A stretch of 64,000 nt of DNA from Actinomycetales bacterium (GTDB lineage: Bacteria > Actinomycetota > Actinomycetes > Actinomycetales > Microbacteriaceae). Positions 35,325-44,338 of the stretch are shown one piece after another. The stretch is from the NCBI GenBank assembly GCA_015654475.1, contig JAATGV010000012.1, forward strand, positions 1 through 64,000, written 5' to 3'. Below the pieces are notes generated by a model. The model had not been told where the DNA came from and searched no databases. It saw nothing but the letters and a program-made list of their open reading frames with translations. Numbering within the stretch: the first letter of the stretch is position 1; every line of letters begins with the position of its first letter. Both the position numbers and the translations under genes were made by a program.

Positions 35325-36329
35325 TCACAACGTGTTCGGCAATAGGGTCATCGCCTGCTGGGATGCGATAGTCGAAAGCAACAGCAGCACCGGAAAGCCG
35401 ACAATCCACGCCTGCCAGCGTCCCCAGTATCTGGCCCCAAGGGTGATCAGAATGGCGGCTGCACAGATTCCGACGAGCGTGATGATCAGCCACGGCAGGG
35501 CGCTCATGTCGCCGGCGAGGGTCTCTTCATTTGAGCCAAGGGTGGCTTTGCTGACCACGGATACGGGGGTGACAAAGGCGGGGCTGGACAGCGTCGCATC
35601 CACCCGGATGACACCGGTCGAGACGTAGGGTATCGGCGCATACGAGCTGACGAGGGTCAGGCTCCCTTGCTCAGTGGTGATCGGTTCGGGCAACGCATCG
35701 CCGCCCCGGCGCACGTTGGTGACCGAATAGGTGGCAATGCCTTGGCCGGTGGTTGTGGTGATGGTCTCCCCGATTTTGATCGATGCAAGATTGCCGAAGG
35801 GCGCCCCATACGCGGATGCCCGACCGATGAGGACACTTGCTCCTTTTTGACCGGGCAGGACCGTGTCGCGACGGAGGCCTGGCCCCTGGCTGGTCACATC
35901 GGAGGTTGTTCCCGCATAGACGACCTCGTCGCTTAGCCCGATGCCTGGGATCGTGATCAGAGCAACGGGCGTGCCTGATTGCACTGCAAGATCGTCGGTT
36001 GTGATCTGGCCAACCGGCGCGGTGCCATTGGCGAGGTCGTAGCGAAACGAGTCGAATGAGGCTTGCTGATCTCGATAGTGCTTGAGGGGGAAGATCAGCA
36101 AGACCTGGATGGCGAAGACCAGGAGCACCATGCCGATGGCGATCAGTGCATTGCCCCAGTACCGGTACCGTTCTGCCGGATCCATTGCCGGTATCGCGGC
36201 GGTGAGTGTGGCGGGGGGTGTGGCAGGAGGGGATGGCCGTTTGGGGTTTTTGCCAACCGCGCGCCTCGACGATTTGGCGCGGCGGAGCCGGTGCGGCAGC
36301 CACGGTCCGGGCCTTGTGGATGTGCTCAT
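35325..36329 (-). CDS. Sortase-like membrane protein lacking the catalytic Cys and His
   Basis: The 334-residue protein has an N-terminal membrane helix (about 59-82), a sortase-fold domain (about 100-250; ITIPGIGLSDEVVYAG, SAYGAPFGNLASIKIGE, GQGIATYSVTNVRR) and two C-terminal helices (about 279-322). Class E sortases read GHR before this YGAPF and TLVTC near the end; here they read IGRAS (Arg170 where His is expected) and TLVSS (Ser229 where Cys is expected). A late Arg (R242) is present. It is therefore probably not a transpeptidase. Start ATG 36329 follows GAGGA closely; the frame extends to 36371. It lies between a binding-protein-like gene and pstB. Confidence 0.8.
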   Translation of the reverse strand: MSTSTRPGPWLPHRLRRAKSSRRAVGKNPKRPSPPATPPATLTAAIPAMDPAERYRYWGNALIAIGMVLLVFAIQVLLIFPLKHYRDQQASFDSFRYDLANGTAPVGQITTDDLAVQSGTPVALITIPGIGLSDEVVYAGTTSDVTSQGPGLRRDTVLPGQKGASVLIGRASAYGAPFGNLASIKIGETITTTTGQGIATYSVTNVRRGGDALPEPITTEQGSLTLVSSYAPIPYVSTGVIRVDATLSSPAFVTPVSVVSKATLGSNEETLAGDMSALPWLIITLVGICAAAILITLGARYWGRWQAWIVGFPVLLLLSTIASQQAMTLLPNTL

Positions 36330-36360
36330 TTTCCTCGATATGTATCGCTTCAGGGAAGGA

Positions 36361-36401
36361 CTCTGGCGCAACCCCTCCCTGAATTGGGGGCTGCGCCAGA
36401 G
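36361..36401. terminator. Strong hairpin between binding-protein-like and sortase-like genes
   Basis: CTCTGGCGCA at 36361-36370 pairs perfectly with TGCGCCAGAG at 36392-36401, and the inner CCCC/GGGG can extend the stem. No T run on either strand, so it may attenuate or protect mRNA rather than terminate fully. Confidence 0.6.
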
Positions 36402-36443
36402 CGTTAGCGGGTTCGCACTAGCGATGCGCGAGTGCGAGCGAAC

Positions 36444-38489
36444 TCATTTTTTCTTGACGGTCACGGTCGCCTTTGCGGTCGATGCCTTGAGATTGGACGT
36501 GGCGACGAAGCTCACCTTGATGGTGTGCTTGCCCGCTTTCGTCTTCTTCGACAGGGATACGGTGGCCTTGCCGTTCTTGATCGTCACCGTTTTGAGAGTT
36601 TTCGACTTCTCTTTGATGACGGCCTTGCCGTTGACCGGGACGCCGGTGGCCGATGTTACTTTGATCGTCACCTTTGGTTTCTTGCCTGCCTTGACCGCTT
36701 TGACTTTGGCAACCTTGGTGGTTGTCTTGGCTTTTGCGACAGTGAAGCTCACGGCCCCTGATGTGGATGCGGCTGTGGTGGATGAGCCCGCGTAGCTTGC
36801 CGTCAGCGTGTGCTTTCCTGCGGCCAGCGTCTTAGGTAGCGCGAAAGTCGCGGCGCCCTTGTTGAGGGTGGCGGTGCCGAGCGTTTTCGAGCCGTCCTTC
36901 AGCGTGACCTTGCCAGTGGGGGTGCCCGCGGAACCTGCGACCGTGACCTTCGCCGATGCGGACTTCCCGTATGTGGTGTCGGAAATCTTGCCAATTGTCA
37001 CTTTCGAAGTCTGCGCGGCCACGGTGAGTGCCGATGCGCTCGACTGCGAGTAGGAGATCCCGTCGAGCGCCGGCACGAAATCGGCGACCACCGAAATCGA
37101 TCCGGTCTTTGTTGGCGTGTAGCTGGCGACAGCCGTGGTGGACCCGGCTGCGACTTTTGCGGCAATCAGCTTGTTGGCAGCAGCGATGGAGCCGTTGTAG
37201 AACGTGACCGTTCCGCCCTGGTTACCGTTCGAGGTGATCGTTGCTTTGAGGGAGGCTCCGCTGCCGACTTTGACTGCGCCGCTGGGAACTGTCAAAGCAA
37301 TGCTCGACGTGGATGGCAGAACGTCGGTTCGTGACGTGTCACCGCAAGCGTTGGGCCCGGTGCTATCGGTCAAAGTGGCAAAGCCGTATGACTGGATGGT
37401 GCCTACCTGCGAGCAGACCAGCGACCCGGTGCCGACGAAGGCCTCGTGGATTGCCGACGATTCGTCTTCAGCCTTGGCCGATGCGACGATGTTGTAGACG
37501 AGGCGCGAGAAGTTTGACGAAAAACCTGAACTCAGCACGTATGAGGTGCCTGATCCGGTTGTTGGCGCAAGACCGTCGATCGAGCCGAGAACCGCTCCGT
37601 GTCGAACATCCGCCTGTGTGTTGTTTGCCTGAGCAACCCACTGCGAGATGGCGAAGGGAACGATTGCGCCTCGTTGCTGATCGACGGTACCAGTGGTGAA
37701 CACTGAACCATCGTTCTCCTGAACCGATCCACCGTCGAAGTTTTTGGCCACATTCGCGCCGAGGTTTCCGTTGGTGTTGGCAGTGACCAGAGTTTCGGTC
37801 AATCCGACCTTGCCGATCCAGAAGCTACGCGTGCCCGAACCGGATTGGGGAAGAAGGGTGGTGATCTTCACGTATGTGCCATCGACCTGGGTTGCGGCGA
37901 GCGCCCCGGTTGGACTCACGTATTTGAGGTTGCCCGCATAGATGGCCGTGAGGTCGCTGGTCGACAGGTTCTTCGGAAGGTAGCTGTTCGAGGCGACCGC
38001 ATAGCTGACCGCGTCTTTGGCGAACGGGATGTATGTGAGCACGCCCCCGTCCACCTGTGCGCTCGGGCCGGAGGAGCTGCGCGCGAAGTCGATCTTCCCT
38101 GCCACGTCCTCGGTCGCGGCGGCGAGTGTGGTGCCGCTCACTCCGTTGTTGTAGACCGAGATGTTTGCGGTCGGAATTTGTCCGATTGCCGAAAGCAGGA
38201 GGCTTCGTCCTGCACCAGAGCCGTTGGCCCGGGGAATACCGTTTACGTCACCGTCGCGCGTTATGACCCTCAGAGAGGCGCCCGTCGCATCGTAGGATGC
38301 GATCTTGTTGCCGCCGATGGCTGTTGCCAGCCCGTTGAGTACCGACTGGGTGGTGTCAGAACCAAGTCCAACGAGTGTTCCGTAGGTATTTGCCGCCGGG
38401 TCTGCGTGGGCGGGCAGGATCGAGGCGCTCGCCACGAGCGCTGCGCATCCGATCCCAACCGCAAGCTTTGTGAAGGGCGTGACCTTCAT
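36444..38489 (-). CDS. Secreted PstS-like binding protein with C-terminal Ig-like and Lys-rich repeats
   Basis: A 681-residue exported protein. A signal peptide (1-30) ends at LPAHADP. Residues about 31-390 resemble a phosphate-type periplasmic-binding domain (GLGSDTTQSVLNGLA, DFARSSSGPSAQ, LTAIYAGNLKYV, LPQSGSGTRSFWIG). Then come Ig-like domains (about 395-590) and a very basic Lys/Thr/Val-rich tail (KKTKAGKHTIKVSF) that could bind wall polymers. ATG 38489 is chosen because GGAGGAA lies just before it; the open frame to 38615 is not coding-like. Follows the pst genes on the same strand. Confidence 0.85.
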   Translation of the reverse strand: MKVTPFTKLAVGIGCAALVASASILPAHADPAANTYGTLVGLGSDTTQSVLNGLATAIGGNKIASYDATGASLRVITRDGDVNGIPRANGSGAGRSLLLSAIGQIPTANISVYNNGVSGTTLAAATEDVAGKIDFARSSSGPSAQVDGGVLTYIPFAKDAVSYAVASNSYLPKNLSTSDLTAIYAGNLKYVSPTGALAATQVDGTYVKITTLLPQSGSGTRSFWIGKVGLTETLVTANTNGNLGANVAKNFDGGSVQENDGSVFTTGTVDQQRGAIVPFAISQWVAQANNTQADVRHGAVLGSIDGLAPTTGSGTSYVLSSGFSSNFSRLVYNIVASAKAEDESSAIHEAFVGTGSLVCSQVGTIQSYGFATLTDSTGPNACGDTSRTDVLPSTSSIALTVPSGAVKVGSGASLKATITSNGNQGGTVTFYNGSIAAANKLIAAKVAAGSTTAVASYTPTKTGSISVVADFVPALDGISYSQSSASALTVAAQTSKVTIGKISDTTYGKSASAKVTVAGSAGTPTGKVTLKDGSKTLGTATLNKGAATFALPKTLAAGKHTLTASYAGSSTTAASTSGAVSFTVAKAKTTTKVAKVKAVKAGKKPKVTIKVTSATGVPVNGKAVIKEKSKTLKTVTIKNGKATVSLSKKTKAGKHTIKVSFVATSNLKASTAKATVTVKKK

Positions 38490-38509
38490 GTGTTTTCCTC
38501 CAAGCTCAT

Positions 38510-38522
38510 TGTCTTCAAGACA
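38510..38522. promoter_or_regulatory. Short palindrome upstream of the Ig-repeat binding protein
   Basis: TGTCTT-C-AAGACA is a perfect 6-bp inverted repeat with a one-base centre, 21 bases before the start codon at 38489. It may be an operator or a chance palindrome. Confidence 0.3.
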
Positions 38523-38652
38523 TGCTGTGAACGGGCCATTACTTTGTGGCCACGCTGGGAGGTTAAAGGTCACAGGCGAACGGCGGGAAAGCCGCGCATG
38601 AACGGCAGGCAACAAACGTGCTAACGCCAGAAGAAGTCAGGGTGAATGGGAG

Positions 38653-41355
38653 CTAGAGCCGAATCCGCGACAGCTTGCGCCCTTTGCGCAACAGCACGAA
38701 CCCGCCCAATAACGCTGGTATGCCTAGTGCCATTGAGACGGCTACGGCCGCGCCCTGGATGCCTGTGGTGTCGTTGGCTGTCTTGCCTGCGTAGAGCGCG
38801 AGGGAGGAATCCCCAGCCCCGAGAGCCTGTGCGGCCGATGGCATATCAGAGGCCACCGGAACCTCTGCACCGGCTGGAGCACTGTCAGACGTGCCTCCAG
38901 TTATATCTCCGTCGTCCGACGATGCCGACGGGGATGGCGACGGCGAGGAGGTGGCAGTGGCAGGGTCACAGATCGCGGCGACCTCTCCAGGGCTGACAAG
39001 CAGTTTGGCGACCTTCGCCACTTGCGCCCTTTGCGAGGTTGTCAGCGGAACATATCCGATGGGCAGCTCGCCTGTATCTTGTCCGCTCACCTGACCCTCA
39101 TCAGCCGCGTATTCGAGAAATGTGGAGTAGCCGGCGAGGTCTGCAGTGGTGGCATCACAAAATGACACGGCTGCGTAGCTCACCGTTGGGAGCGGGTAGG
39201 TGTCAAGAACGCGTTTTGAGAAATCCGGAACAGCGACTACCGGGGACGCCGTGGTCGCCGTCATCGTATTGACGGCGGCAGTGATGGTTTCGGCGGTGGG
39301 CGCGACAGCCTGGCCTGCTGAATTCACGAGCTTGGCCACATTGAGGCCATACCGCTCGGCAGACGTCAGCGTGGTAATGGCAATCTCGAAGTGTTGCCCC
39401 GGCAGTTGCGAACCACCCGACACATATTGTGCGGGAGACTTCGTTGAGTCCCAAACGATTTTCGTGCCGGCGTCGAGTCGGGCAGCATGGTAGGCGGAGT
39501 CGGCGTAGTCGTTGGAGTACGGTCGCATATCGAGCGTGCCAAATCCGGGGATCCCGGAAGCTTTGTCCGCATCCGCGACAGTGAGATCGGCTTTGGGGAA
39601 ACTGTTGATCGAGTCGTCAGAGGCGATGTGAAGCGACTTGTAGTTCGGGTTGATTACCATCCCCCACTCATCCGCTTTGCCATCCAGGAAAGCGGCGGCG
39701 ACCGGGTCGCTCTTGATCCAGTTCCACACTTCCGCGGTGTTGTCGCCCGAGCCGAGGCTGACGATGAGACCCTCCGGCGCCGCGGACGCCTGGAAATTGG
39801 CGAACTCGGGGTTCAGCGCCACAAATTCGGGGTCGCGAACCAACGTGTATGGGTTGTTTGTGAGTGGCGCCTTTACCCCTCCTCCAGGCACGTCAATGCG
39901 ATATGACTGGGTAAGCAGTTTGGCTACAAGCCTCGCGTTGAGGGTCAGGTTTGTGACGGGTGTGCCGTTGGTCTTCATTCGTGCTTTGTATGCGTCGGAC
40001 GTGTCAGAAGCGTCAACCTTAAAACTTCGATCGATCGTGTATGCAATTACGATCGCGTTCTGGGCCAGCGGCGCGTAGGCCACTTCCGCTGCGGGTGTCG
40101 TGCTCGTCGATAACGGTGAGGACACCACGGCCAGCTTCGTCGTGCCGGAAGATGTTGACTCGAGTTGCGCCTTCGCCTCGTCGTCACCGAGTTGGGAGTA
40201 TCCCAATGTCATGCCTTTGCCGCAGATGGCGGCCTGCCACGACGTCATCGCATCGGTGAACTGTTCGTTGCCGACTATCCGCACTTCGGTTGCGCCGATC
40301 GCACACTGAGAGGACGTGGGAAGAAATGAGAGGGGGAACACCATTCGGTTGTTCCACGCCGACTGCGAGAGCGGCGACCCAGATACTCGGCCATCCACGT
40401 TTGCTGACGCCGGGGTTCCATTGGTGTTGTATTCGCCACGAGGCACGATCACCAGCCAGCAGGATCGTGCGGAGCCTTCCGATGTCTCAGCGCCGCAGCC
40501 AAGGTGGGGCGCGTCGAGTGAAGTCTGCAACTGGAACAGCGACTGGCCACTCCCGTCCCCACCGGAACGCACTGCATCGACCTCGTTGGTTGTCGCGTTC
40601 GCGAAATAGTCACTCACGTAAAACACGCGCTCGCCCGTGACCGTGCGAAATGGAATCGCATAGTTTTTGGCATTTGGCCGCGCTGGAGTGGTTGGCATCA
40701 ACACCGAACTGTCATATGACTGTGCTGGGTCGGAGTCTTTGGAACCGAGCGACCTGCTCGCGACCCCCGTTCCAAGAAGCGCGTTCAGTGACGCCGTTGA
40801 CGCACCAAACTGACATTGATCGGGTGTCGGGCCTGTGGATGCGTCCCCCCAGCACTGCATGATCTGCATGTAGTCGGTGGTGAATTCGCCTTCTGCGGTT
40901 GCTTTCGCCCCAGTCCAGGTCACGAGGATGCCCTGACTCGCAAGCTTCTTCGTCTGCGAAACGGTCACGGAGAGGTCCTTGAACGTGCTGTAGTCCGCAC
41001 TCGTCACCGATACCGGTTGGTCGGCTCGTGTTGGATCGGCTGCAGTGGCGTTGGATGCGGACGGGCTTGTGGATGCGGATGCGGATCCTGTAGCCGACGC
41101 AGAGTCCGAGGCCATTGCAGACTCCGATGGAGAAGCGGAGGCCGACTCGGAACTCGACACAACCCGTCCACCTATTACGGCACCATCCACCCACTTTTGG
41201 GTGACGGCGGAGGAATCCTCAGCGGCAACGGCAGCATTCTGCGGGGCAAGCAAGCCTATGCCTGTGATAGCTCCGAACCCGCTAAGCACAGTACCTATCA
41301 CCAGGAACCCGGCCCCGAGACGCATTGTCATCGATGCTCCGGCATCGCGACTCAT
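38653..41355 (-). CDS. Large surface protein with binding-protein-like domain and C-terminal membrane anchor
   Basis: A 900-residue exported protein with an N-terminal hydrophobic segment, a Ser/Ala-rich linker (about 60-105), a long extracellular part, and a C-terminal membrane helix plus basic tail (PALLGGFVLLRKGRKLSRIRL is trimmed here to its core GFVLLRKGRK). The region with YAPLAQNAIVIAYTIDRSF and LNARLVAKLLTQSY resembles PstS-type binding proteins, but I cannot place it in a named family. No LPXTG motif. Its ATG overlaps the pstS stop as ATGA, so it is made together with the phosphate transporter. Confidence 0.75.
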   Translation of the reverse strand: MSRDAGASMTMRLGAGFLVIGTVLSGFGAITGIGLLAPQNAAVAAEDSSAVTQKWVDGAVIGGRVVSSSESASASPSESAMASDSASATGSASASTSPSASNATAADPTRADQPVSVTSADYSTFKDLSVTVSQTKKLASQGILVTWTGAKATAEGEFTTDYMQIMQCWGDASTGPTPDQCQFGASTASLNALLGTGVASRSLGSKDSDPAQSYDSSVLMPTTPARPNAKNYAIPFRTVTGERVFYVSDYFANATTNEVDAVRSGGDGSGQSLFQLQTSLDAPHLGCGAETSEGSARSCWLVIVPRGEYNTNGTPASANVDGRVSGSPLSQSAWNNRMVFPLSFLPTSSQCAIGATEVRIVGNEQFTDAMTSWQAAICGKGMTLGYSQLGDDEAKAQLESTSSGTTKLAVVSSPLSTSTTPAAEVAYAPLAQNAIVIAYTIDRSFKVDASDTSDAYKARMKTNGTPVTNLTLNARLVAKLLTQSYRIDVPGGGVKAPLTNNPYTLVRDPEFVALNPEFANFQASAAPEGLIVSLGSGDNTAEVWNWIKSDPVAAAFLDGKADEWGMVINPNYKSLHIASDDSINSFPKADLTVADADKASGIPGFGTLDMRPYSNDYADSAYHAARLDAGTKIVWDSTKSPAQYVSGGSQLPGQHFEIAITTLTSAERYGLNVAKLVNSAGQAVAPTAETITAAVNTMTATTASPVVAVPDFSKRVLDTYPLPTVSYAAVSFCDATTADLAGYSTFLEYAADEGQVSGQDTGELPIGYVPLTTSQRAQVAKVAKLLVSPGEVAAICDPATATSSPSPSPSASSDDGDITGGTSDSAPAGAEVPVASDMPSAAQALGAGDSSLALYAGKTANDTTGIQGAAVAVSMALGIPALLGGFVLLRKGRKLSRIRL

Positions 41356-43052
41356 CGTGATCTCCGTTCACGGACGAGGCGGGCGATTGTCGGCGGCACA
41401 AAAATCACGGCAAGCAGCAATGCCACAGCGATCAGTGCTGCGTTCTGCTGCGTGCCCCAAGCGGAATCCGACGCGACGGTGATCGGCTCCGCGACAACGT
41501 TCTGGCACACGCCGGTGTCGTTGTCGCACGACACCGGGCCACCACCCGCGGTCGCTCCAAGAACGACCCCGCCCTCAGTGCCTGCACTGCTTCCGTCGCC
41601 CGTGCCATCCGCTGTGTCGTTTGTACCCGCCTCGTCGGTGGCACTCGTGCCACCCTCATTCGTGCCGGTGGCGGTGCCCGTCCCCGCGCCCGCGCCAGAG
41701 TCGCTGCCCGCGCCCGACGATTTTTGACCGCCACTACCCGCACCCGGATTAGTCGTTGCCGTGGCTCCGCCCGTTCCCACAGCGCACTGCGCACTCGCAC
41801 CCCGTTTATCGCAGGCACTCGGCATGGCGGCATTCTTCGCCAAAGTGTTCGTGCCGTCCTTGGAGAACGTCGGGTTGTTGCATGACTTGATGTCTACCGA
41901 GCTCGACTCGACACCAGGGATGAGTTTCACTTGAGCCAGCCCCGCCTTTACCAGATTGATGGGCAACGGCGAATAGCCAAGGGCATCGGCCTGCTGCTGG
42001 CCCTCACACAGAAAGTAATTCGCGAATGCACCAAGAGTCTTGCCCTTATCGGCGGTGAACCCGTTCTGCGTAGCCGTCGGCACGATCATGTAGCTGTAGG
42101 ACGACAGCGGGTAGGCTCGCGGGTCCTTGTTCGTGTACACCTTCTCAAGTTTTTGCGTCAAATATTGGTCAGAGCCCTTGTCAGTATTGATCTCGGCTTT
42201 CAACAGAGCAACGGCGACGTTCGACGCGGTGGGCTCGACGTAATATCCGGACTGGTTCAGAACCTTCGCGACAGGAAATCCTGTCTTGAGCGCGTAGGAA
42301 TACTCGACATAGGTGATGGTTCCGATGTTGGCCGTCTGCTTGACGTACCCAGCGACACCTTGTGAATTGGGTTGCGCAACAAATCCTTTGCCGTCGACAG
42401 TCGGGTAGTTCGACGTAACGCCGCAGGGCGTCGGGCGACCGGCTGCTTTGCAGTACGAATCCCATACCGACGACTGCTGAGAGGCCATCCAGGTGGTGAA
42501 CTGTGCCGTCGAACCGGAACCATCCGAACGAACCACCGGAACGATGGCTCGGCTTGGCAACGTCAAACTCGGGTTGTCGGCCGCGATCTTCGGATCATTC
42601 CACTTCGTGATCACACCAGTAAAGATCTTCGCGATGACTTCGCCAGACAGACGCAGGTTCGTGACGCGCTTGCCGCCGATCTGCAGGTTGTACATGAACG
42701 CGGTGCCCCCAGCGACGATCGGCATATAGGCGAAGCTGCGCGACGGTAGCCCGTCGACGCTGTTGCCGTCTTTCACCCCATAAGGAATCTCCGATACCGC
42801 AAAGTCGACGGTGCCGTTCTTGAACTGATTTCGTCCGTCCGACGAACCAGTGCTCGCATAGTTGATGCGCATGCCGTACTGCTGAACGTTGCGGCGCCAC
42901 TGATCGAGAGCATTCGAACTCCACGACGAACCGGCACCATTGATGGGGACATAATCGGCGGCGCTCGCCGATTGCATGGGAACAGTGAGTGAGACGAAAA
43001 CAGCGACCGCAACCGCCGCACCGATGCGCCGAGCCTGAGACCAGAAATTCAC
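41352..43052 (-). CDS. pstS: Phosphate-binding protein PstS, C-terminally membrane-anchored
   Basis: Extracellular phosphate receptor for PstCA. Signal peptide about 1-32 ending SASAAD; phosphate-binding motifs INGAGSSWSSNALDQW, YASTGSSDGRNQF and VVRSDGSGSTAQFTTW. Unlike most PstS proteins it has no lipobox Cys; instead there is a long Gly/Ser/Thr/Asp linker (about 440-510) and a C-terminal membrane helix with a basic tail (FVPPTIARLVRERRSR). GTG 43052 is chosen because GGAGGAG precedes it and it overlaps the pstA stop as GTGA; the frame extends to 43160. Confidence 0.93.
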   Translation of the reverse strand: MNFWSQARRIGAAVAVAVFVSLTVPMQSASAADYVPINGAGSSWSSNALDQWRRNVQQYGMRINYASTGSSDGRNQFKNGTVDFAVSEIPYGVKDGNSVDGLPSRSFAYMPIVAGGTAFMYNLQIGGKRVTNLRLSGEVIAKIFTGVITKWNDPKIAADNPSLTLPSRAIVPVVRSDGSGSTAQFTTWMASQQSSVWDSYCKAAGRPTPCGVTSNYPTVDGKGFVAQPNSQGVAGYVKQTANIGTITYVEYSYALKTGFPVAKVLNQSGYYVEPTASNVAVALLKAEINTDKGSDQYLTQKLEKVYTNKDPRAYPLSSYSYMIVPTATQNGFTADKGKTLGAFANYFLCEGQQQADALGYSPLPINLVKAGLAQVKLIPGVESSSVDIKSCNNPTFSKDGTNTLAKNAAMPSACDKRGASAQCAVGTGGATATTNPGAGSGGQKSSGAGSDSGAGAGTGTATGTNEGGTSATDEAGTNDTADGTGDGSSAGTEGGVVLGATAGGGPVSCDNDTGVCQNVVAEPITVASDSAWGTQQNAALIAVALLLAVIFVPPTIARLVRERRSR

Positions 43053-44338
43053 TTTTCTCCTCCACGGCCGAACACTCTGTTGACCCATGCGAACGCGCGC
43101 AACACCGGGCGAACGACCCCGGCCACGAAAAGGCTCGGCGTGCGCAACAAGAATGCCCACGCTGATTTCAGCCCGGCTACAAATTTTTGGAAGACATCTA
43201 CTCTTCGCGCCCGAGACGATGCATCTTGCCGCCCGATGATTCGGGCAATCACAAACAACGTCACGACGAGAAGCAGCAGAACAGCACCTGTGCCGAATCC
43301 GCGGGCAATCATGGCCGGTTCGGGTGACTTCACGAACTCGAATATTGCGAGGGGCAGCGAAACCATTGGCCCATGAAACGGATCGGTGTTGAGCGCAGCC
43401 GTAAATCCGGAGGTCAGAAGCACTGGCGAGGTCTCGCCGATCCCCCTAGCTGTGGCGAGAATTATCGCCGTAGTCAAACCGGAGCGTGCCGTCGGCAGCA
43501 CCACACGACGCACCGTCTGCCACTGTGTCGCGCCCAGCCCGATCGACGCCTCCCTCAATGTGCCGGGGACAAGCCGCAGCACCACATCAGAGGAACGCAC
43601 CATGATCGGAAGCATCATGATACTGATTGCGATCGCAGCCGCGAACCCTGACTTATCCATGCCAAGGATGAGAATCAACGTCGCATAGACGAACAACCCG
43701 GCCACAATCGACGGCAATCCCGTCATGGCTTCGACAATGGTGCGCACGAATCGCGAAAATGGCCCAGGAATTTCGGTCAAACAGATCGCCGTCGTCAACC
43801 CGAGCGGCACGGTGATGACCAATGCAATAGAGATCTGGATGAGAGAGCCCACGATCGCGTGTTGGATCCCGCCCATCGTCAGAGGATCAAGCGGGCCCGT
43901 AGACGACATGTCTTCGAGATAGAAGTTCTTGAACGGCAGCACCTCAGCACCGCGCATCAAAGTGAACGCCACAACGAAGACGAGAACCACCAGCACAGAT
44001 GCCGCGAGCATGTGCACCACAGCCGCCGCAATTCGATCGCGCACCATCTGACCGTCCGAATCCAGCCAGGTGAGAAGAGAGTAAAAGGCGATAAACCCAG
44101 TTCCCGTGATCGCGACAAACCCGTAAAACCCGCCGAATGGGGTGAGCGTTGTGAAGATCACAACCGTCACCGACACCGCAGCAAGCAGCGCCCCGCCGAC
44201 GGCGAGCAGATCGGCGATCCGCACTGCGTGCAGGACACGGCGTGGTTCAGGAGCAGGCGTAGCCGGATCATCAGCGCGCGGCGCGGTGAACTTGCGATCA
44301 GGGACCACGCGAGCCGCGCTCATCGAAGCGTCAACCAT
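43049..44338 (-). CDS. pstA: Phosphate ABC permease PstA
   Basis: Membrane subunit of the Pst importer, 429 residues with six or more helices. Typical segments: GGIQHAIVGSLIQISIALVI, SIVAGLFVYATLILILGMDK and the EAA-like loop GTLREASIGLGATQWQTVRR. N- and C-terminal extensions are longer than in E. coli PstA, the C-terminal one containing amphipathic helices. The stop and start codons of pstC and pstA overlap as TGATG. Confidence 0.95.
   Translation of the reverse strand: MVDASMSAARVVPDRKFTAPRADDPATPAPEPRRVLHAVRIADLLAVGGALLAAVSVTVVIFTTLTPFGGFYGFVAITGTGFIAFYSLLTWLDSDGQMVRDRIAAAVVHMLAASVLVVLVFVVAFTLMRGAEVLPFKNFYLEDMSSTGPLDPLTMGGIQHAIVGSLIQISIALVITVPLGLTTAICLTEIPGPFSRFVRTIVEAMTGLPSIVAGLFVYATLILILGMDKSGFAAAIAISIMMLPIMVRSSDVVLRLVPGTLREASIGLGATQWQTVRRVVLPTARSGLTTAIILATARGIGETSPVLLTSGFTAALNTDPFHGPMVSLPLAIFEFVKSPEPAMIARGFGTGAVLLLLVVTLFVIARIIGRQDASSRARRVDVFQKFVAGLKSAWAFLLRTPSLFVAGVVRPVLRAFAWVNRVFGRGGEK

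Noticed and set aside
38490-38652. Second Pho box ahead of the Ig-repeat binding protein
   Set aside because: A single GTTCGCC occurs on the minus strand, but no partner repeat at 11-base spacing.
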